Under the pieces are notes generated by a model. It ran no database searches. It was given only the letters and a program-made list of their open reading frames with translations, and had not been told where the DNA came from. Of a stretch of 64,000 nucleotides of DNA, positions 21,811 through 34,625 are shown one piece after another (the stretch's first letter is position 1; each line of letters opens with the position of its first letter). A program made the translations under genes and the position numbers. Source of the stretch: Akebia trifoliata (Eukaryota; Streptophyta; Magnoliopsida; Ranunculales; Lardizabalaceae); assembly GCA_017979445.1 (NCBI GenBank), contig CM030714.1:5766001-5830000 (forward strand), in the 5' to 3' direction.

Positions 21811-22571
21811 AAGTGTGCGTTTGGTAACACTTCTGAAGTTTAAATGGAGGTGGTCCACCTTTAAGATTCAGACTTTCGAAGTTTTATTTTTGTGTGTTTA
21901 GTTTAGATTTCAGACTCCAGAACTAAAATTTAGAAGTTTTGAACCAGTGATGGAGAGATGTTGGACGAAACTTCTAAAATCTGAATTTTTTTTTATTCTT
22001 AAAATACCCTCCTCAAAACCCTAATTTCTATCACTTATCATTTCTTTATACGAGCCTTAAAATCCTTGTTTTTAACTTTTCTACCTCTCATTTCTTTTCT
22101 ACCTCCATCTGCAACTATGTTGTCAAAGTCTCTCCCCTTTCTCTCGTTTCGTATTTGAAAATCCTATATTTTTATACGAACCCTAAAACCCTATATTTTT
22201 CAATTAGAAAATGAATGATTATTTATTATTTGAATATTATCTTGTTGAATATAATTTCTCAAGTATGAATTTAAACTGAAAACAATATTTTTGGGGTGTT
22301 TGATGTGTTAGAAATCAAAATTAAATGTGTGAATGATTTCATTATGCATAACATGTTATGTTTTTCAATTAACAATTTATTAGAATTATTAAATGGTATT
22401 ATTGTCAAAATTGTCATTATGTTTTAAAATTCTATTTATAATCAGAAGCTTTTAAAAATGATAAACGAACAATTTTTCCATAATAAGATATCAGATTTCA
22501 GATTTCAAAAAATAGACTTCAGACTTCAAGCTTCAAACTCTAGACTTCAGAAGTATTACTAAATATACCCT
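21811..22571. mobile_element. Non-autonomous DNA transposon with TIRs
   Basis: The left end TGTGCGTTTGGTAACACTTC and the right end, in reverse complement GGGTATATTTAGTAATACTTC, match imperfectly. Inside lie many CAGACTTC/GAAGTCT words in opposite orientations. Flanking AAGTCT occurs on both sides. The ends resemble the GTGCGTTTGG-type MITEs common in plants. hAT is more likely than PIF/Harbinger but is not settled. Confidence 0.55.
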
Positions 22572-23364
22572 AAGTCTTTTCTAGAAAAGAGAGTAGAGAA
22601 AGAAAGAAATCCAAGAGAGAAAAGGTCGAGAGGTTGGAGAAGATTGAGATCTAGAAGAAAGTGGATCTAAGTGATAAAATGAGTCCTTGTATCGATTTAT
22701 CCCGTTTTCTTCATAGTGAAATTGAGCTCCAACACTCATACCTCCGTGGATATAACCTTGTGATGTACTATGTAAAATCTTGTATTGTGTGTATTGTGTT
22801 CTTATTCTTTTCTTTGTGTGTTCTTACTATTAATTGGGTTACCCTTCATTACCATTATCAAAGGTCTTAAAAGGTGTAGCATATAAGGTGTTTAGTTAAG
22901 TACCTAATAGGTGGTTGATCAAATTACTAAGTGAGCTTCACGATGGTGTTCACATACACAACAAGAATAACATAGGACTTTTGGAAGAGTAGAAGACTAT
23001 GGATTTTATGATTAAAAAACAAGGATCTTCTTCAAGAGTTTAATGTCATTGATTAAAAACGAGGCTAAATATATCAAAGACTTTGAAGATAATGGACTTT
23101 TTTTTAGGAGAAATATAACGTGTCTGAAATTACTGAGACCAATTGGTTGAATTCTTGAGCTGACTTAGTTTAGTTGGTGAGTTGAATTCATGTTTTGATA
23201 GATTGATACAATGAGTTGCTTTTATTGAATTTCGGTGCCACTTAACTTGAAATCCAATCTGGCTTAGTTTCAAGTCAAATGTCGGGTTTTAAAATGTTCA
23301 AACCATAATTCTAAACTTCAATGAAATATAAAGTTTACATAAGAATATGATTTCTACAATTTGC

Positions 23365-23570
23365 AGTCACCCATAGGTTGTGAGTTCGATACCCAGTATG
23401 AGCATTAACTCCTCAAACCACCTGCGAGGGCGCACCCTCACTTACCTAGTACTTGTGATGTGGGGGCATTGCACGTGCCCCAAGACTAGTCCTTGGACAA
23501 GACCATGATTTATGGATTGGGCAAATCCCAGATATGGGTCCGACCGTTGTCTACAAGGATAGCTGCTTAT
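23365..23570 (+). mobile_element. tRNA-derived SINE, copy 1
   Basis: Contains a pol III B-box-like GTTCGATAC (23384-23392), then CCAGTATGAGCATTAACTC, GAGGGCGCACCCTCACTT, GGGGGCATTGCACGTGCCCC and CAGATATGGGTCCGACC. It shares this block order with copies at 23969 and 46549. The A box seems to be lost. Confidence 0.7.
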
Positions 23571-23968
23571 CAAAAAGAAAACAGCATGATCAATTTTCAT
23601 GCTAACATACACACACACATCTATCTTTATAGAGCGAATGTCCACATGGGACCCAAAAACATGATTGGATGCCACACCAATGTAGAGCATAAATTTTTAT
23701 GAATTCTGAACAAATAAATTCATTAAATTAAAAAGACACATTTTTTCACCATTTGATTAAAAATTTAAATTTCAGTCAATAGTGATTCTTTTTCAAATTT
23801 TTAGATCTGGCCAAAAGGATTATTTCCTTTTTATTTTTTGAACCTGATCGAGATTCTGAATTTTAAAGGACCGAGGTGTCAATTGTTATATTTTTATCTA
23901 TCCACACTATTTCTTTAATAGTATTTTTATATTTTTGTTTTATATAAATCGTTATAATCATAATTTAA
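23571..23968. other. Spacer between two SINE copies
   Basis: Contains a segment (about 23660-23880) vaguely similar to 43225-43390 (CACCAATGTAGAGCATAAATTTTTATGA-like). Otherwise featureless. Confidence 0.35.
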
Positions 23969-24195
23969 TAACCCTAGAGGTACCAATAAGCGGTTAATGC
24001 CCATAGATCGTAAGTTAGATACCTAATATCAACATTAATTTATCAGGGGCCACCCATGAGGGCACACCACACCCTCACTTGGTGCGTGTGATGCGCAGGC
24101 ATTGCACATGCCCCAAATTAGTCTTTGGACAAAACCATAGTCTATGGATTGAATAAAGCCCAGATATGGGTTCGGTCAGTTGTTTACCGCAAAGC
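23969..24195 (+). mobile_element. tRNA-derived SINE, copy 2
   Basis: It begins ACCCTAGAGGTACCAATAAG with an A-box-like TAAGCGGTTAATGCC, then a decayed B box, GGGCCACCCATGAGGGC, GGTGCGTGTGATG, GGCATTGCACATGCCCC and CAGATATGGGTTCGGTC. It is the most complete of the three copies and starts about 600 bp downstream of copy 1, in the same direction. Confidence 0.7.
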
Positions 24196-24232
24196 ATCAA
24201 CATTTTAGATTTCACTGACATATCAAATTAAC

Positions 24233-24439
24233 ATCACTAATGCTGGAATGACATTGGATTTACTGCCATTTTTACATTTCTGATGTGGAGGTGCGCACAT
24301 AACCATTGATGTGTTTACTCGTATTGCCAAGAAACAGCATCTACTGTGATATGTGTAAACACATCTACCATTTTGTGTGCACCTCCATGTCAGAAATGTA
24401 AAAAACTGCAGTAAATCCAACATCACCCCAGCACAACTC
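24233..24439. mobile_element. Foldback MITE (about 205 bp)
   Basis: The arms share GGATTTACTGC, TTTTTACATTTCTGA, GTGGAGGTGC/ATGGAGGTGC and GTGTTTAC around a short centre. AATTAAC occurs next to both ends (24226-24232 and 24440-24446) and may be the target duplication. Related arms occur at 40629-40780. Confidence 0.65.
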
Positions 24440-24739
24440 AATTAACGTTGCAATCAAAATGCATTAACTTACGAATTAAAGAGGTGGTTAAGTCTGAGTG
24501 ATTATAAGAACTTAATAAACTTGACAGCTTCTATTGCCGCACTAACTTTTATTAACGTGCAATTCTTTGGTGATTTGAATATGAATTGGTGTGGCATTAG
24601 AAAAAGTTGGTGTGGTAATAGAATCTCTCAAAAACACTTGTCAAAGAGCTCTCAGACAGGTGATCAAAAGAGCCAGAATTACATATTTTTAGGTGGGTCT
24701 TGTTGGGTTTATTTTCTTCGTGTTATAGAGTTTCTCCTA

Positions 24740-25410
24740 TATATTAACGAGTCGTGTACACTGTCTACGTTGTCCAACTATGATCAATACTGCACTAATA
24801 TAGTAATGCACAAATAACCATAGATTTATGTTTTCTCGAGATACAAGTTTAAAAATCAACAGTTCTGTATGCATTGCTATGTCAGCACAACACGTAGTGT
24901 CCAATACAGGCAGTCTATACTCCATATATAATGTCTGGAGAAATGAAACATATGAAATGTAAAATGAAATTATCATGAAAATTAGATGAAAAGTTAAAAA
25001 ATTGTGTGCTTCTCTTAAGTAATGAGTTAGAAATGAAATACATATGAATTTTTCAAGCACATAGCCCACATTGCTTAAGACTCATCCCACCTCTCTGATG
25101 GGGTCCCACGACTGGCTTGATGACAACTAGGGCTGCAACTCGGGCGGGTTGGGGATCAACCCACACATGACAAACAACCCGCTCCTGAAAAAATATAAAA
25201 TGTCACGTGCTGGGAAGAGCCTCCAAATTTTTCTTTCATTTGCCCTTCAAAATACTACCGTAAGGAAAATGGACTGCAAGCGTTGGACACTGCTGACATG
25301 GCAGTGCACACAGAACTGTTGATTTTTAAACTTGTATCTCGAGAAAATAAAGTTGTGGTTACCTGTGCACTGCCACATCAGCGCAGTGTGGACACATTGT
25401 CCAGTGCAGG
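24740..25410. repeat. Two copies of one repeat in inverted orientation
   Basis: The segment 24760-24905, reverse-complemented, matches 25285-25400. Shared landmarks are TTGGACACT, ACAGAACTGTTGATTTT and AAACTTGTATCTCGAGAAAA. The intervening 380 bp holds a short GGGCTGCAACTCGGGCGGG segment. Relatives occur at 26713-26835 and near 53670-53790. Confidence 0.7.
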
Positions 25411-26700
25411 CTGTGTATCACGATTCATGTTAATTTGCTCACCTTTTGATAAGCTAAACAGGAAAGCTTTTGTTGTTTGAAATGGAAATAATTTTGCACA
25501 CAAAAAAAAAAAAGGTGTATAAGCAAGAATAAAGAGAGAATTGGAAGAACTACAGCAAGAGAGATTCAAAAAACTCAGGAGAAAGTATAAAAAGAAGTAT
25601 CATATAGTGATAGTGAATGACAGGGTTTTTTTCAGTTTTTTTTTTTTCAGAAGAGTCTTTTTATAATTTCAATTACAATTGTAACAAAATCCCCTATCAG
25701 TCTATAAATAGGAGAGTTATGTAGAAATCAGAGAGGGTTTTTTTTTTGTTGGCTAAAAACTGTTGGTAACTCTGTAAAATTATTGGATCTCTTCTATATT
25801 GGAATTTATTTGGATTTATAGCTACATTTAGTAAATGATTTAAGTTTATTTCATTTCTTGTAATTTATTTTCTGTAAATTAATGAATCAAAAGCCATTAA
25901 GTTCTTTTGACCATTTCTTTGATGTTTTATAAGATTGAATCAAAGTAAGCTCATCACTTGCGAGGATGGATCTTGGATCCATCATCCTTGTGATGGGAAC
26001 AACGTGGACTCAAGATGAACTCTCTCTCTCTCTCTCTCTCTTTACCACCCTTTCATTTAGTTGTTTTGATGGAAAGAATCACCCCAAAGTTGGAGTAAGA
26101 TTTTCAACTAAGAAGAAACACCTCAAACATCCTCTTATCATTGGAGTGCAAAGAGAAGGAGAACACTTGGTTGATTATTTCTATTTGTCCTATTTGATCA
26201 TTTTTTTCATCTATTTACTAATTTAGTGTATTAATATAGTATCCTAGTTTTAGTTTTATATTATTTCTATTTGTCCTATTTGATCATTTTTTCATCTATT
26301 TACTAACTTAATGTATTAATATAGTATTTTACTTTTAGTTTTATTTTATTAGTTTTATATTTATAATTCATAAATTAAATATAGATTTAATTTATAAATA
26401 TTAAAGAAAAAATGATTCATTAATATTTGCAAAATGCATGACCATTTACGTAAATCATCATATAAAAAATTGGTGTGGCAATACAGACTCTTATGTAACT
26501 TTTATAACTTATTACTAGATGTACTATTGCCACACCAATAATTTCTTAGAACATCCCAGCAAATGATACCAATAAGGAAATAACACAACTTGGGATACTC
26601 TAAGTAAAATAATTTGGTGTGGGATTGAAACTCTCTGTGATAATTTCTTTTACGTTATTGGGTATTTCCTTTAGCTAACATCTATTAGGAGTCAGGTTAC
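25411..26700. other. Unassigned intergenic DNA
   Basis: Contains a CT microsatellite (about 26021-26041) and a 60-bp direct duplication (TATTTCTATTTGTCCTATTTGATCATTTTT at about 26176 and 26260, given here in part). I see no gene. Confidence 0.4.
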
Positions 26701-26712
26701 AGTGACTTCGTT

Positions 26713-26835
26713 GGACATTGCGTTGATGGTAAGAGTACACATACAACTATAGATTTATTTCCTTAGACATACAAGAGAAATATCTACAATTCTCCATGCA
26801 CTGTTGCGTCAGTGCAGTTTTGAATGCAGTGTCCA
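26713..26835. repeat. Small foldback repeat
   Basis: The ends GGACATTGCGTTGA and, in reverse complement, GGACACTGCATTCA pair around a middle that contains TAGACATACAAG. It belongs to the same loose family as 24740-25410 and the copy at about 53670-53790 in the AG-gene intron. Confidence 0.5.
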
Positions 26836-27090
26836 TCGAAGTCAGTTCAGCATTGAGTTCGGCTAGTCTTACCGAGTTAGTAAGAATTTCACCCTTACTA
26901 AGGTTCCTTGGGCTAACCTTGTGGTATCCAAACATGATCCGATGTTTCAGAGATGTAAAGGACAAAATTCTATGTACTTTGAAAAAAAAATTCATCGTTG
27001 AGTTTCAATTTTAAGTTTGGGAGTTCAGTGGAAGTTCAGTAGGAATCCATTTTCAAAACCTTGAAGCAAGTTAAAAATTATTGTTTTTTG

Positions 27091-27136
<46 letters not shown>

Positions 27137-27479
27137 ATTTGAGTTTTTGGATGAAATTAGAGGGTTGTGGTGTTGGAATGTTGATGTGGTAATCCATTTG
27201 AGCAAAACAACCCTAGTAAGGCTTAAAATCTTATTATCTTAGTAAGAAAGTTGTTTTGTTTAACATTTTCCATCTATTAATGTAAGGGCCATGAGGGTAT
27301 CTAGTTAGAAGACCTAAGTGTTGTAATTTTATTACAAAAACTACCTTGGAGTTCTGACAATTCCAAGGAATCTTAATTTATGAAGTTTGTTACCCACCAA
27401 ACCTTAGAATGACGTCAATGCAATAAAAGTCAAATTCAAATTTAAATTCAAATTATGCAATTAATTTTTAACTTAACAT

Positions 27480-28050
27480 TCTTGGAGTGGATCCTAGTCA
27501 CATCAATCTGTGGCATCCAAAAACATGATCTACTACCACAGGGTTATAAAAGACAAAATACCAAAAACTAATTTTTTTTCCTTTTGAAAAAATTATTAAT
27601 TTTTACTATAAAATTTTAATTTTAAATTTGAGAGTTCAGTAGCCATCCATTCTTAACACTTGCGATCAAGCTCAAAAGGGATTATTTTTTTTTTATCAAA
27701 GTTTTCCTTGAAATCTAGAAGGTTGTGGTGTTGGATTACCAATTTGATCGTTCATGTGGGCCCAACAACCATTAGCAAGACTTGAAATCTTACTAAGTTA
27801 GTCATGCTAACATGATTTTTATAAAGTAAGATTTCAAATGGAATACCAAATTGACAAATCCAACAAGGTAGACCTCTAGATTTCATGGAAAACCTCATAT
27901 TCAAGAAAATAATTCTTCTTGGGCTTGATCCAAAGTTTTGACAATAGACGCGCGGCTATTAACTCCCAAATTTAAAATTAAAAATAAGTTCATAAAATTT
28001 TTTCCTCTATATTCCTATGACATCTAATTATGTTTTTGATGCCATAAGGT
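27480..28050. mobile_element. Large foldback element with unequal arms
   Basis: The left arm (about 27510-27770) pairs with the reverse complement of 27840-28045. Shared words include GGCATC..AAAACATAAT/GATC, AATTTTAAATTTG.GAGTT, GATCAAGC and GAAATCTAGA. A TGGGCCCAACAACC centre separates them. Half copies lie at about 26880-27250 and 33880-34140. There is no coding capacity. Confidence 0.6.
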
Positions 28051-28115
28051 GAGCTCAACAACCCTTAGTAAGATTTGAAATCTTATCAAGTTAGCAAAGC
28101 TAGACTTACTCTTAA

Positions 28116-28355
28116 CAAGGGGTGCAACTTAATTCGGTTCAAACCAAACCGTGAATTTTGAATTGGTTTGATTCGATTTAGACTAGTAATGGTTCGGTTT
28201 CGGGTTTAAAAATGAAGAACCAATGGATTCGATTCAGTTCTCGATTCAGACTTTGTAAAAATCAAATCAAACCAAGAATCGAACTAACATGTTTTTTAAA
28301 AATCAAATATAAATTTTTTTTAAAAATCAGTGTCTCATATTTTCTTATTTCCCTC

Positions 28356-28397
<42 letters not shown>

Positions 28398-28452
28398 CTT
28401 GCAAACTGAAGTGTTGTGGGTTGCCTCGCAGCTCCGGCGGTTGGTAGATAAA

Positions 28453-28483
<31 letters not shown>

Positions 28484-29167
28484 TGCAAGCGGGCTGCCTC
28501 TCAACTCCGACGGTTGGCGGATAATCCTCTCTCTCTCGTCTCTTGCAAGCTGAGGTGTGGTTGCGGGCTACCTCTCAACTCCTGTGGCTAGCGGAACATC
28601 TGTTTTTTTTTCGAAAAATTAGAAGATCCCACGTTGTCGCAATCTCATCATCCTTGCTCGATTACTCTTTAAAATCTCGATCTAAAGTTATTCCAAATCT
28701 CGCTAGGTTTCCAAGAGAACGATCTCTCTTCTACAGTTTTCATGTATGACATCTTCAATGTTCGAATCATCATAAGTCGAAGAACTCGAATCCCTCTTTT
28801 CATTTCTATAATTTTTGAAATTGAAGAATTTGGTTAGATTCATGTTTCAATTATTACTGATTATAGTACTCATCCGATGTTTGGACCAGAGAATGGGAAG
28901 AATGGATGGATAGGATTGTCGTTTTTGTACAATAAGGTTCGCATCTCTGCTGAACAGGATCTAAAATATGCCCAATTCTTAAGCATCTTTAAGAAAGATG
29001 TTAGTATTTCTAACCCATGGAATCGAACCGAATCAAACCGAATTAAAATCGATTTGCGTTGGTTCGGTTCTAGACCAATTTGGTTCGGTTCTAATTCACA
29101 TATAATGAAAGTGACCTTTGTCGATTCGATTATTATTCTACTCTAAATCGAACCAAATTGCACCCCT
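28116..29167. mobile_element. Non-autonomous hAT element (1052 bp)
   Basis: The flanks are a perfect 8-bp duplication ACTCTTAA (28108-28115 and 29168-29175). The ends are AAGGGGTGCAACTT and, in reverse complement, AGGGGTGCAATTTGGTTCG. Many GGTTCGGTT/AACCGAA words lie near both ends. The middle holds CT microsatellites (about 28362-28395 and 28456-28483) and a broken ORF with no recognised domain. No transposase is seen. Confidence 0.85.
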
Positions 29168-29424
29168 ACTCTTAAATGTTCTGTTCCCATTAGATACAAG
29201 TGGGAGCATGGTTTTAAAATTCAGTTTCGCGTCTCGTCTTATACATGCTAGATGAGACATCTCGTTCTAAAATTTGAAAAATGAATGTGGAGTCTTAAAT
29301 CTTGTTTGAAAAATTAACTTATCCATGCCTGGTATTGAGACGTCGTCCCGATCTCGAACAAGTTTTGAAATCATGAGTGGGACAGCACAGGCGTCTCTCT
29401 CTCTCTATATATATATATATATCA

Positions 29425-31690
29425 CTCTTGAGAGTTCAATGAACATCACGTTGGCTGCTTACCCTAATATAGCCCATTAACTCATCCTGATTTGACTTGT
29501 AACACCTAAAAGGTCCATTATCTATCAATCAACATCTATACCATCTTATCCCATGTGGACCTACCATAAGTACAATAATCCATTCCTCACTATTTATTTG
29601 AGGTCCCAAGTCCTAGCCCATCTGTACCTTTTACAGCCAATTTTCGTTAGTTGGGGTCCACTCACCCCAAGTGAAAGCTTATGGTCGCTGTGTGGGGTGG
29701 CTTGGCCTTTGAAAAAAGTTTTGGTGTCCTTTTTGGGTATTGAAAACTAGGGGAAAGTCTAAGCTTAAAAAAGTGAAGAATATGCAAAATAATGAAGGAG
29801 GTGGACCCATGTTCATTCCTTGTCTTTTAACGTAATTGTTTTTCTTTTTTTTTTTTTGGAAGGTATTTTTATATAAATTGAGTCAAATTGGTTAAAAACT
29901 CATATCAGGTTTTGCTCATTTGGGTGTGAAATTATGAAAGAATGTATGAAAATTGTTTTTCATTGTATCCTAGAAATAAAATAAAAATAACACAACTTAG
30001 GGTTGAAATGACTATTGATTGCATGTGCTAACTTAGAGAAAATTAACTCCAACATACAGAATTAATTAGGAATGTGAGAATGCGACAAATATCGTTGTTA
30101 AAGATATTTTTTCTCATCATCATTTATGCCTTATCCCAAATACTGAGGTCAACTAGCTTGGCTCATATTAGGTTGTATTTACGAGTCCATTGGCCAGGAT
30201 TTTGATTGACGTTAAGCCTATATATAAATATGCCACTTTATACATAGGATAGCTATTCGTAGTAGGTGAAGTTCAGTCCAGAGGACTCTAGCTTTTTTGC
30301 TGGACTTTTTTTTCTTAGAAATTATTCACCCAACATTGGTCTGTATTAGGTTTGAATCTCTAATTTTTATGTCCAAGCCTAGCTTAATATTACTGTGATT
30401 TTTGGCGACCCCAAGCCTAAGACCATTTCAAAGTTCCCTTTCACCATATGGATCAGATTTTTATTTTATTTTATGTTTTTAACTTAATAACCTTTTTCTT
30501 TTATATTTCTCTTTCCCTTGCTAGGTTGTGAAGATCATTTCCATTACTCATAATTGGCTAAATAAAGTTCGGTATTGAGTCATGATGATTTGATGCCCTC
30601 TCTCTAACATACGCCCCATCATAGAGTCGTAGATCAGATTTTATCTGAAATTCAAGTGCACAGAATCTGAATTTAGTGGGTTTGGTCCCATCAAGTATAT
30701 CTGAATTAAAATATTGTTCAGATATTGGTTGATGTCTCTTGGTCCAAGTTAGATACAGATTCATTCTTATATCTGTCAAAATCTGAATGATATATTATTT
30801 TGCAAGTTGTATTTTTATATTTTTTAAATTATCTTCCATTAACTAACAATAGTTGGGTGAAGTGATCAAGACTTATCTTTAAAATGGAGAGGTCTTGAGT
30901 TCATGTCACTATTTGACCACATTTTAGCAATTTTATTCAAAATAACCTTAAATTATTTGACATTATCCGACTCGAATCAATTAATTCGATCGGATCGGAC
31001 CGGATATTGATTTGATAAAAGTGAAATGGTTCGGACATGATTTTAGCTTTTAAAATTCGAGACAGATCCAGATCCGAATATGAATCTAAATAAAAAATTC
31101 GGATATGGATATGAACATACTCATATCTGAACTGTACCCGACCCGTTTTAAGCCCTATTCCACAATCCATTAGTGGTAATGGGGTTACTCAAGCCTGGAT
31201 TTTGCACACGTCAAGCCCATTTAAGGAAATATTTCCATGAAATCTGTTTTAAATATTTTTTAAGGAACTGTACTATATACAGACAAGCTTCTTCTTCTTT
31301 TCTTTTCTTTCTTTTAAAAAATAAATAAAACTTAGATAATTTAATAGATCACTTCTTATGGATTCATTGAGAATGATTTTGATCTAGCTCATGGCCTATA
31401 AGAAGTAGAAGGTGTTGATCCTCACGTACATAAAAAAATTGTAGTCAGTTTGATAATGATCAAGTGACATTGCTTCTTCAGTCCGAACCAAGGAATGCCT
31501 TGGATATGATACAAAATGGATTTTGTTCTATCTTTGACCAGAATGCGAATTGGAATTTGAAGAAGGGGAGGAGGAGGCCTCGACCTATTGGGCTCATAGG
31601 GCCCGGTGTATTTTTAATGATTTGAGGGACATTTGTGCTCTATATGTTTTGATCCGACCCAACCCATTAAAAACTGGTCCTATCCTATAT
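29425..31690. repeat. Segmental duplication, copy A (5' part)
   Basis: This non-coding block is matched in order by 38440-39570. Landmarks: GCTTACCCTAAT, AAGTGAAAGCTTATGGTC, GTCAAATTGGTTAAAAACTCAT, TTTGGGTGTGAAATTATGA, GGGTTGAAATGACTATTGA, CATCATTTATGCCTTAT and GACCCAACCCATTAAAA. Insertions differ between the copies. It contains no exon that I can support. Confidence 0.75.
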
Positions 31691-33258
31691 TAAGACCCAA
31701 AATGCAATTTTGCCTATTTATTATACATAAAACCATAAAACCATAGATATTTATTATGCGTAGTAATTTACTAATACATGGCTCGCCATGGCCTGATCCT
31801 AAGCGGATCAGAAATAGAGTTCAGTAGGATTTTGTTAGGTCCAATACCATCGGGCTGTTTGAAGCCCAGTCCAAGAAAGCCCACCAACGCCCCCTAATCC
31901 AACCCACAGTTAATATCTTTCAAAGAGTGTGTTTGCCGGACGAGTTCTCTCATGCCTTCCTCGGAACCAATATGATTGAATAATTTGCGATAACTCGTAA
32001 ACTACTGTTTAAGTCATTTCAATCAAAAAAATTTATAATTATTACAAAGTTATGGATATGACAAAGTTATACAATGAAAATATCATTCTTCAAATAAAAA
32101 ATAAGTAGAAATTAGAGTGTAGATCAAGTAAAAATCTGGAATCTTATTTTTTCTTAATGATAATTACATGACCCTAGCAAGGTTTATATAAAAACTAATA
32201 ACAAACTCTAATATATTAGATAACCATAGTCAATTCAAATCTTTAACTAATCTACCTTATCTAAATCTCCTTAAATCTTTATAGATATGATTCATTGTAT
32301 TACTCTACACCTTATTTCAATGCTTCACATCTAATGTTGGGTCGACGAATTTTTTGCATTAATATCGACCTACTGTGATACCTCTTCTATCTAGGCTTGG
32401 ATCTACAGATTCTGTAAATGTTCAAGTCAATTTTAGTGAAAATTACACACAGCTAGATTAGTCTTCTAATCATTAGAGTTTAGCATTTTTATTCAAGAAC
32501 TCGAAACCTAATTATTTTACTCGTGGTCTTGTTTCATAATGAAAAATGAGTTAGAAATCATCGATTATGACTATTTTGGTTGCGTGTAGGTCCACAAAGG
32601 TGGCCAAAATTCATGGGATCTTACATCACATGGTGGTCTTAATTTGGCATGACCGACATGTGGGATATGTATCATGTCTTTGCTCTCATTTTTCATTTAT
32701 TCTCTTAAATATTTTCAGGAAAAAAAAAAAAAACCTTGAATTATATATTACTTTTTTCAGCATGTTGATTATTGGTAAGTAATGACTGATCAAAACAACG
32801 CTTAAGGGTGTTTTGGTCATTTAAACAGAGCATTGGACCATCTATAGTCTAGTCCGTTCATTTCGTTATGAAATCTAACCAAAATCCAACCAATTATTGC
32901 TAATAGCCAATCTAGACCTGACAGGAGAGAGTAATTCCCATAAGGTGAAGGGTGTTACCGTCATAATACAAGGAGCTCTATAAAAGTAAGGACGTCAAAA
33001 TTAAATGTATATAATTCTCTAAATTAAAACTTAATTATTCTTGAATTTTATGCTACTTCGATTGTCAAAGTAAAAGAAAACAACTCTCACACAAACATAA
33101 TAAAGGGAGAAAACTACCAAGAATTACAAAAAAATTATAAGAACTGATCAAATTGTTTCTCTTTATTGTAAAACTTTAAGCTGACTTTGTCAGTCGGGCT
33201 CCCAGCCTAACTAATGCTTCTGAGTACACTACATGAAGGAAATATCTGCTATAGCTTG
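31691..33258. other. Unassigned intergenic DNA
   Basis: AT-rich, no recognised domains. It may belong to the segmental duplication but is too diverged for me to align by eye. Confidence 0.35.
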
Positions 33259-33498
33259 CAATGGCAGATTTACAGTGGTGGCACTTGCCCTCAAAAGAAT
33301 TTTCAAAGCGTATGGATCAGCGAGCTGTTGCGACAGATTTTAGGGACGAATAAAAAGATCTTACACTATTACCCCCACAAAAAAAATTGTCTACTCTTGG
33401 TTGCCCCCACAACTATTTTTTTTCACTCTTAGTTGTCCCTGCAAAAACTTTTATACTATTGGTTGCCCCCACATGGGCAAAATCCTGGCTCCGTCCTA
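33259..33498. mobile_element. hAT MITE (240 bp) with perfect 8-bp duplication
   Basis: ATAGCTTG flanks both ends (33251-33258 and 33499-33506). The left end CAATGGCAGATTTACAG and the right end CAAAATCCTGGCTCCGTCC are decayed inverted ends. Repeated TTGCCCCCAC and CACTCTTAG/CTATTGG words fill the middle. A relative lies at 36191-36366. Confidence 0.75.
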
Positions 33499-33879
33499 AT
33501 AGCTTGATTTCCTTACGTACTGAGTAATCAGTTATAGGAATCTTTCCCTCTTCGCAGCATGCCAAGAATTGTTAGGCCGACTGCCAGTCTATCTATATTA
33601 GTCAGGTTTGCCCTACTACTCTTTTATTTGGGTTTCGACTTCACAAAATGTACTATAGAGGGAGAGAGGGACATGATGCTTCAATACCAACAGAGAAATG
33701 CTAAATGGACGCGGCTTTTGGCGCACACCCTTGATGCCCTATGAGGTGTTGGCTCACAGCCCAACAAACGTTTGACATTTGGCGCAATGACATCACTAAT
33801 AGAGAGAGCTTCTCTCTTTTACCCGCTGCCCACATGTTTATTTTTTTAGATTTCAAATCTTAAAAAAGAGTTGTTGGGC

Positions 33880-34140
33880 CCACATTGATTATCATATTGA
33901 CAATCCAACAACACAACCTTATAGATTTCATGAAAATGTTTATATTCAAAAAAAGAAAATTAAAAGAATATTTTTTTTTAATTGGATCTAAGGTGTTGAA
34001 AATGGACGGCCACCACCATATACCCAAATTTATAAATTTTGAAAATTTACTATTAAATTTTTTTTTTTTTTTAAGTTCATATACTTTTGTCCTCTATGAC
34101 TCCATTGCATCAGATCATGTTTTTGAAAGTCAAAAGCTTA
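33880..34140. repeat. Half copy of the 27480 foldback family
   Basis: Shares GACAATCCAACAACACAACC, TAGATTTCATG, a TTGGATC..AGGTGTTGAAAATGG-type block and ATCATGTTTTTGA with the arms at 27480-28050. Confidence 0.5.
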
Positions 34141-34439
34141 TCAAATAAAAAAATTTACTTTTTTTTCACTATGGGCAAGAGAGAGAAAGGGGGTCAGTGG
34201 CATTGGCCAAAAACAGTTTGCATTTGGCATCACTGATATCAATATTTGATGTCTGGTGCAAAATTTCATTAATTGGGTGTTAAAATAAAAGGTTGGTGTG
34301 TGACAATACAAACTCGTGTGTGTGGGTGTGAATATAATTTACCTATGTTATAGAATTGGAATCTGTGGATTCATGAAAAAGGATTCATAAAGAAATACGA
34401 AATCCCAAACATGTAAACATGTTGACCAAGATTTATGGT

Positions 34440-34625
34440 ATTATTTACTCTCTTTGTTTTTTTTTTTTTCAATAAAAAGAAAAGAAGCTGGAGAGGAGGA
34501 AGGTCATGTGACTGTGATGTCTTCAGGGAATTTATGGTATGTATTACTTCATGCATACTGATTCCAAGCTCTTTTGAAGACATAATTATGTTCCCAGTGG
34601 TCCCTTCAAATCATAATAAATAATT
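34440..34625. repeat. Segmental duplication, copy A (3' part)
   Basis: Matches 42510-42630: GAAGCTGGAGAGGAGGAAGG versus ACATGAGAAGAGGAAAG, then GATGTCTTCAGGGAATTTATGG versus GATTTCTTCAGGGCATTAATGG-type blocks (each shortened here to its core), then CTTTTGAAG. It suggests the duplication once spanned about 5 kb. Confidence 0.55.

Noticed and set aside
26747..27014. Paired ORFs on opposite strands near 26.8 kb
   Set aside because: They lie within foldback repeat copies and lack conserved motifs.
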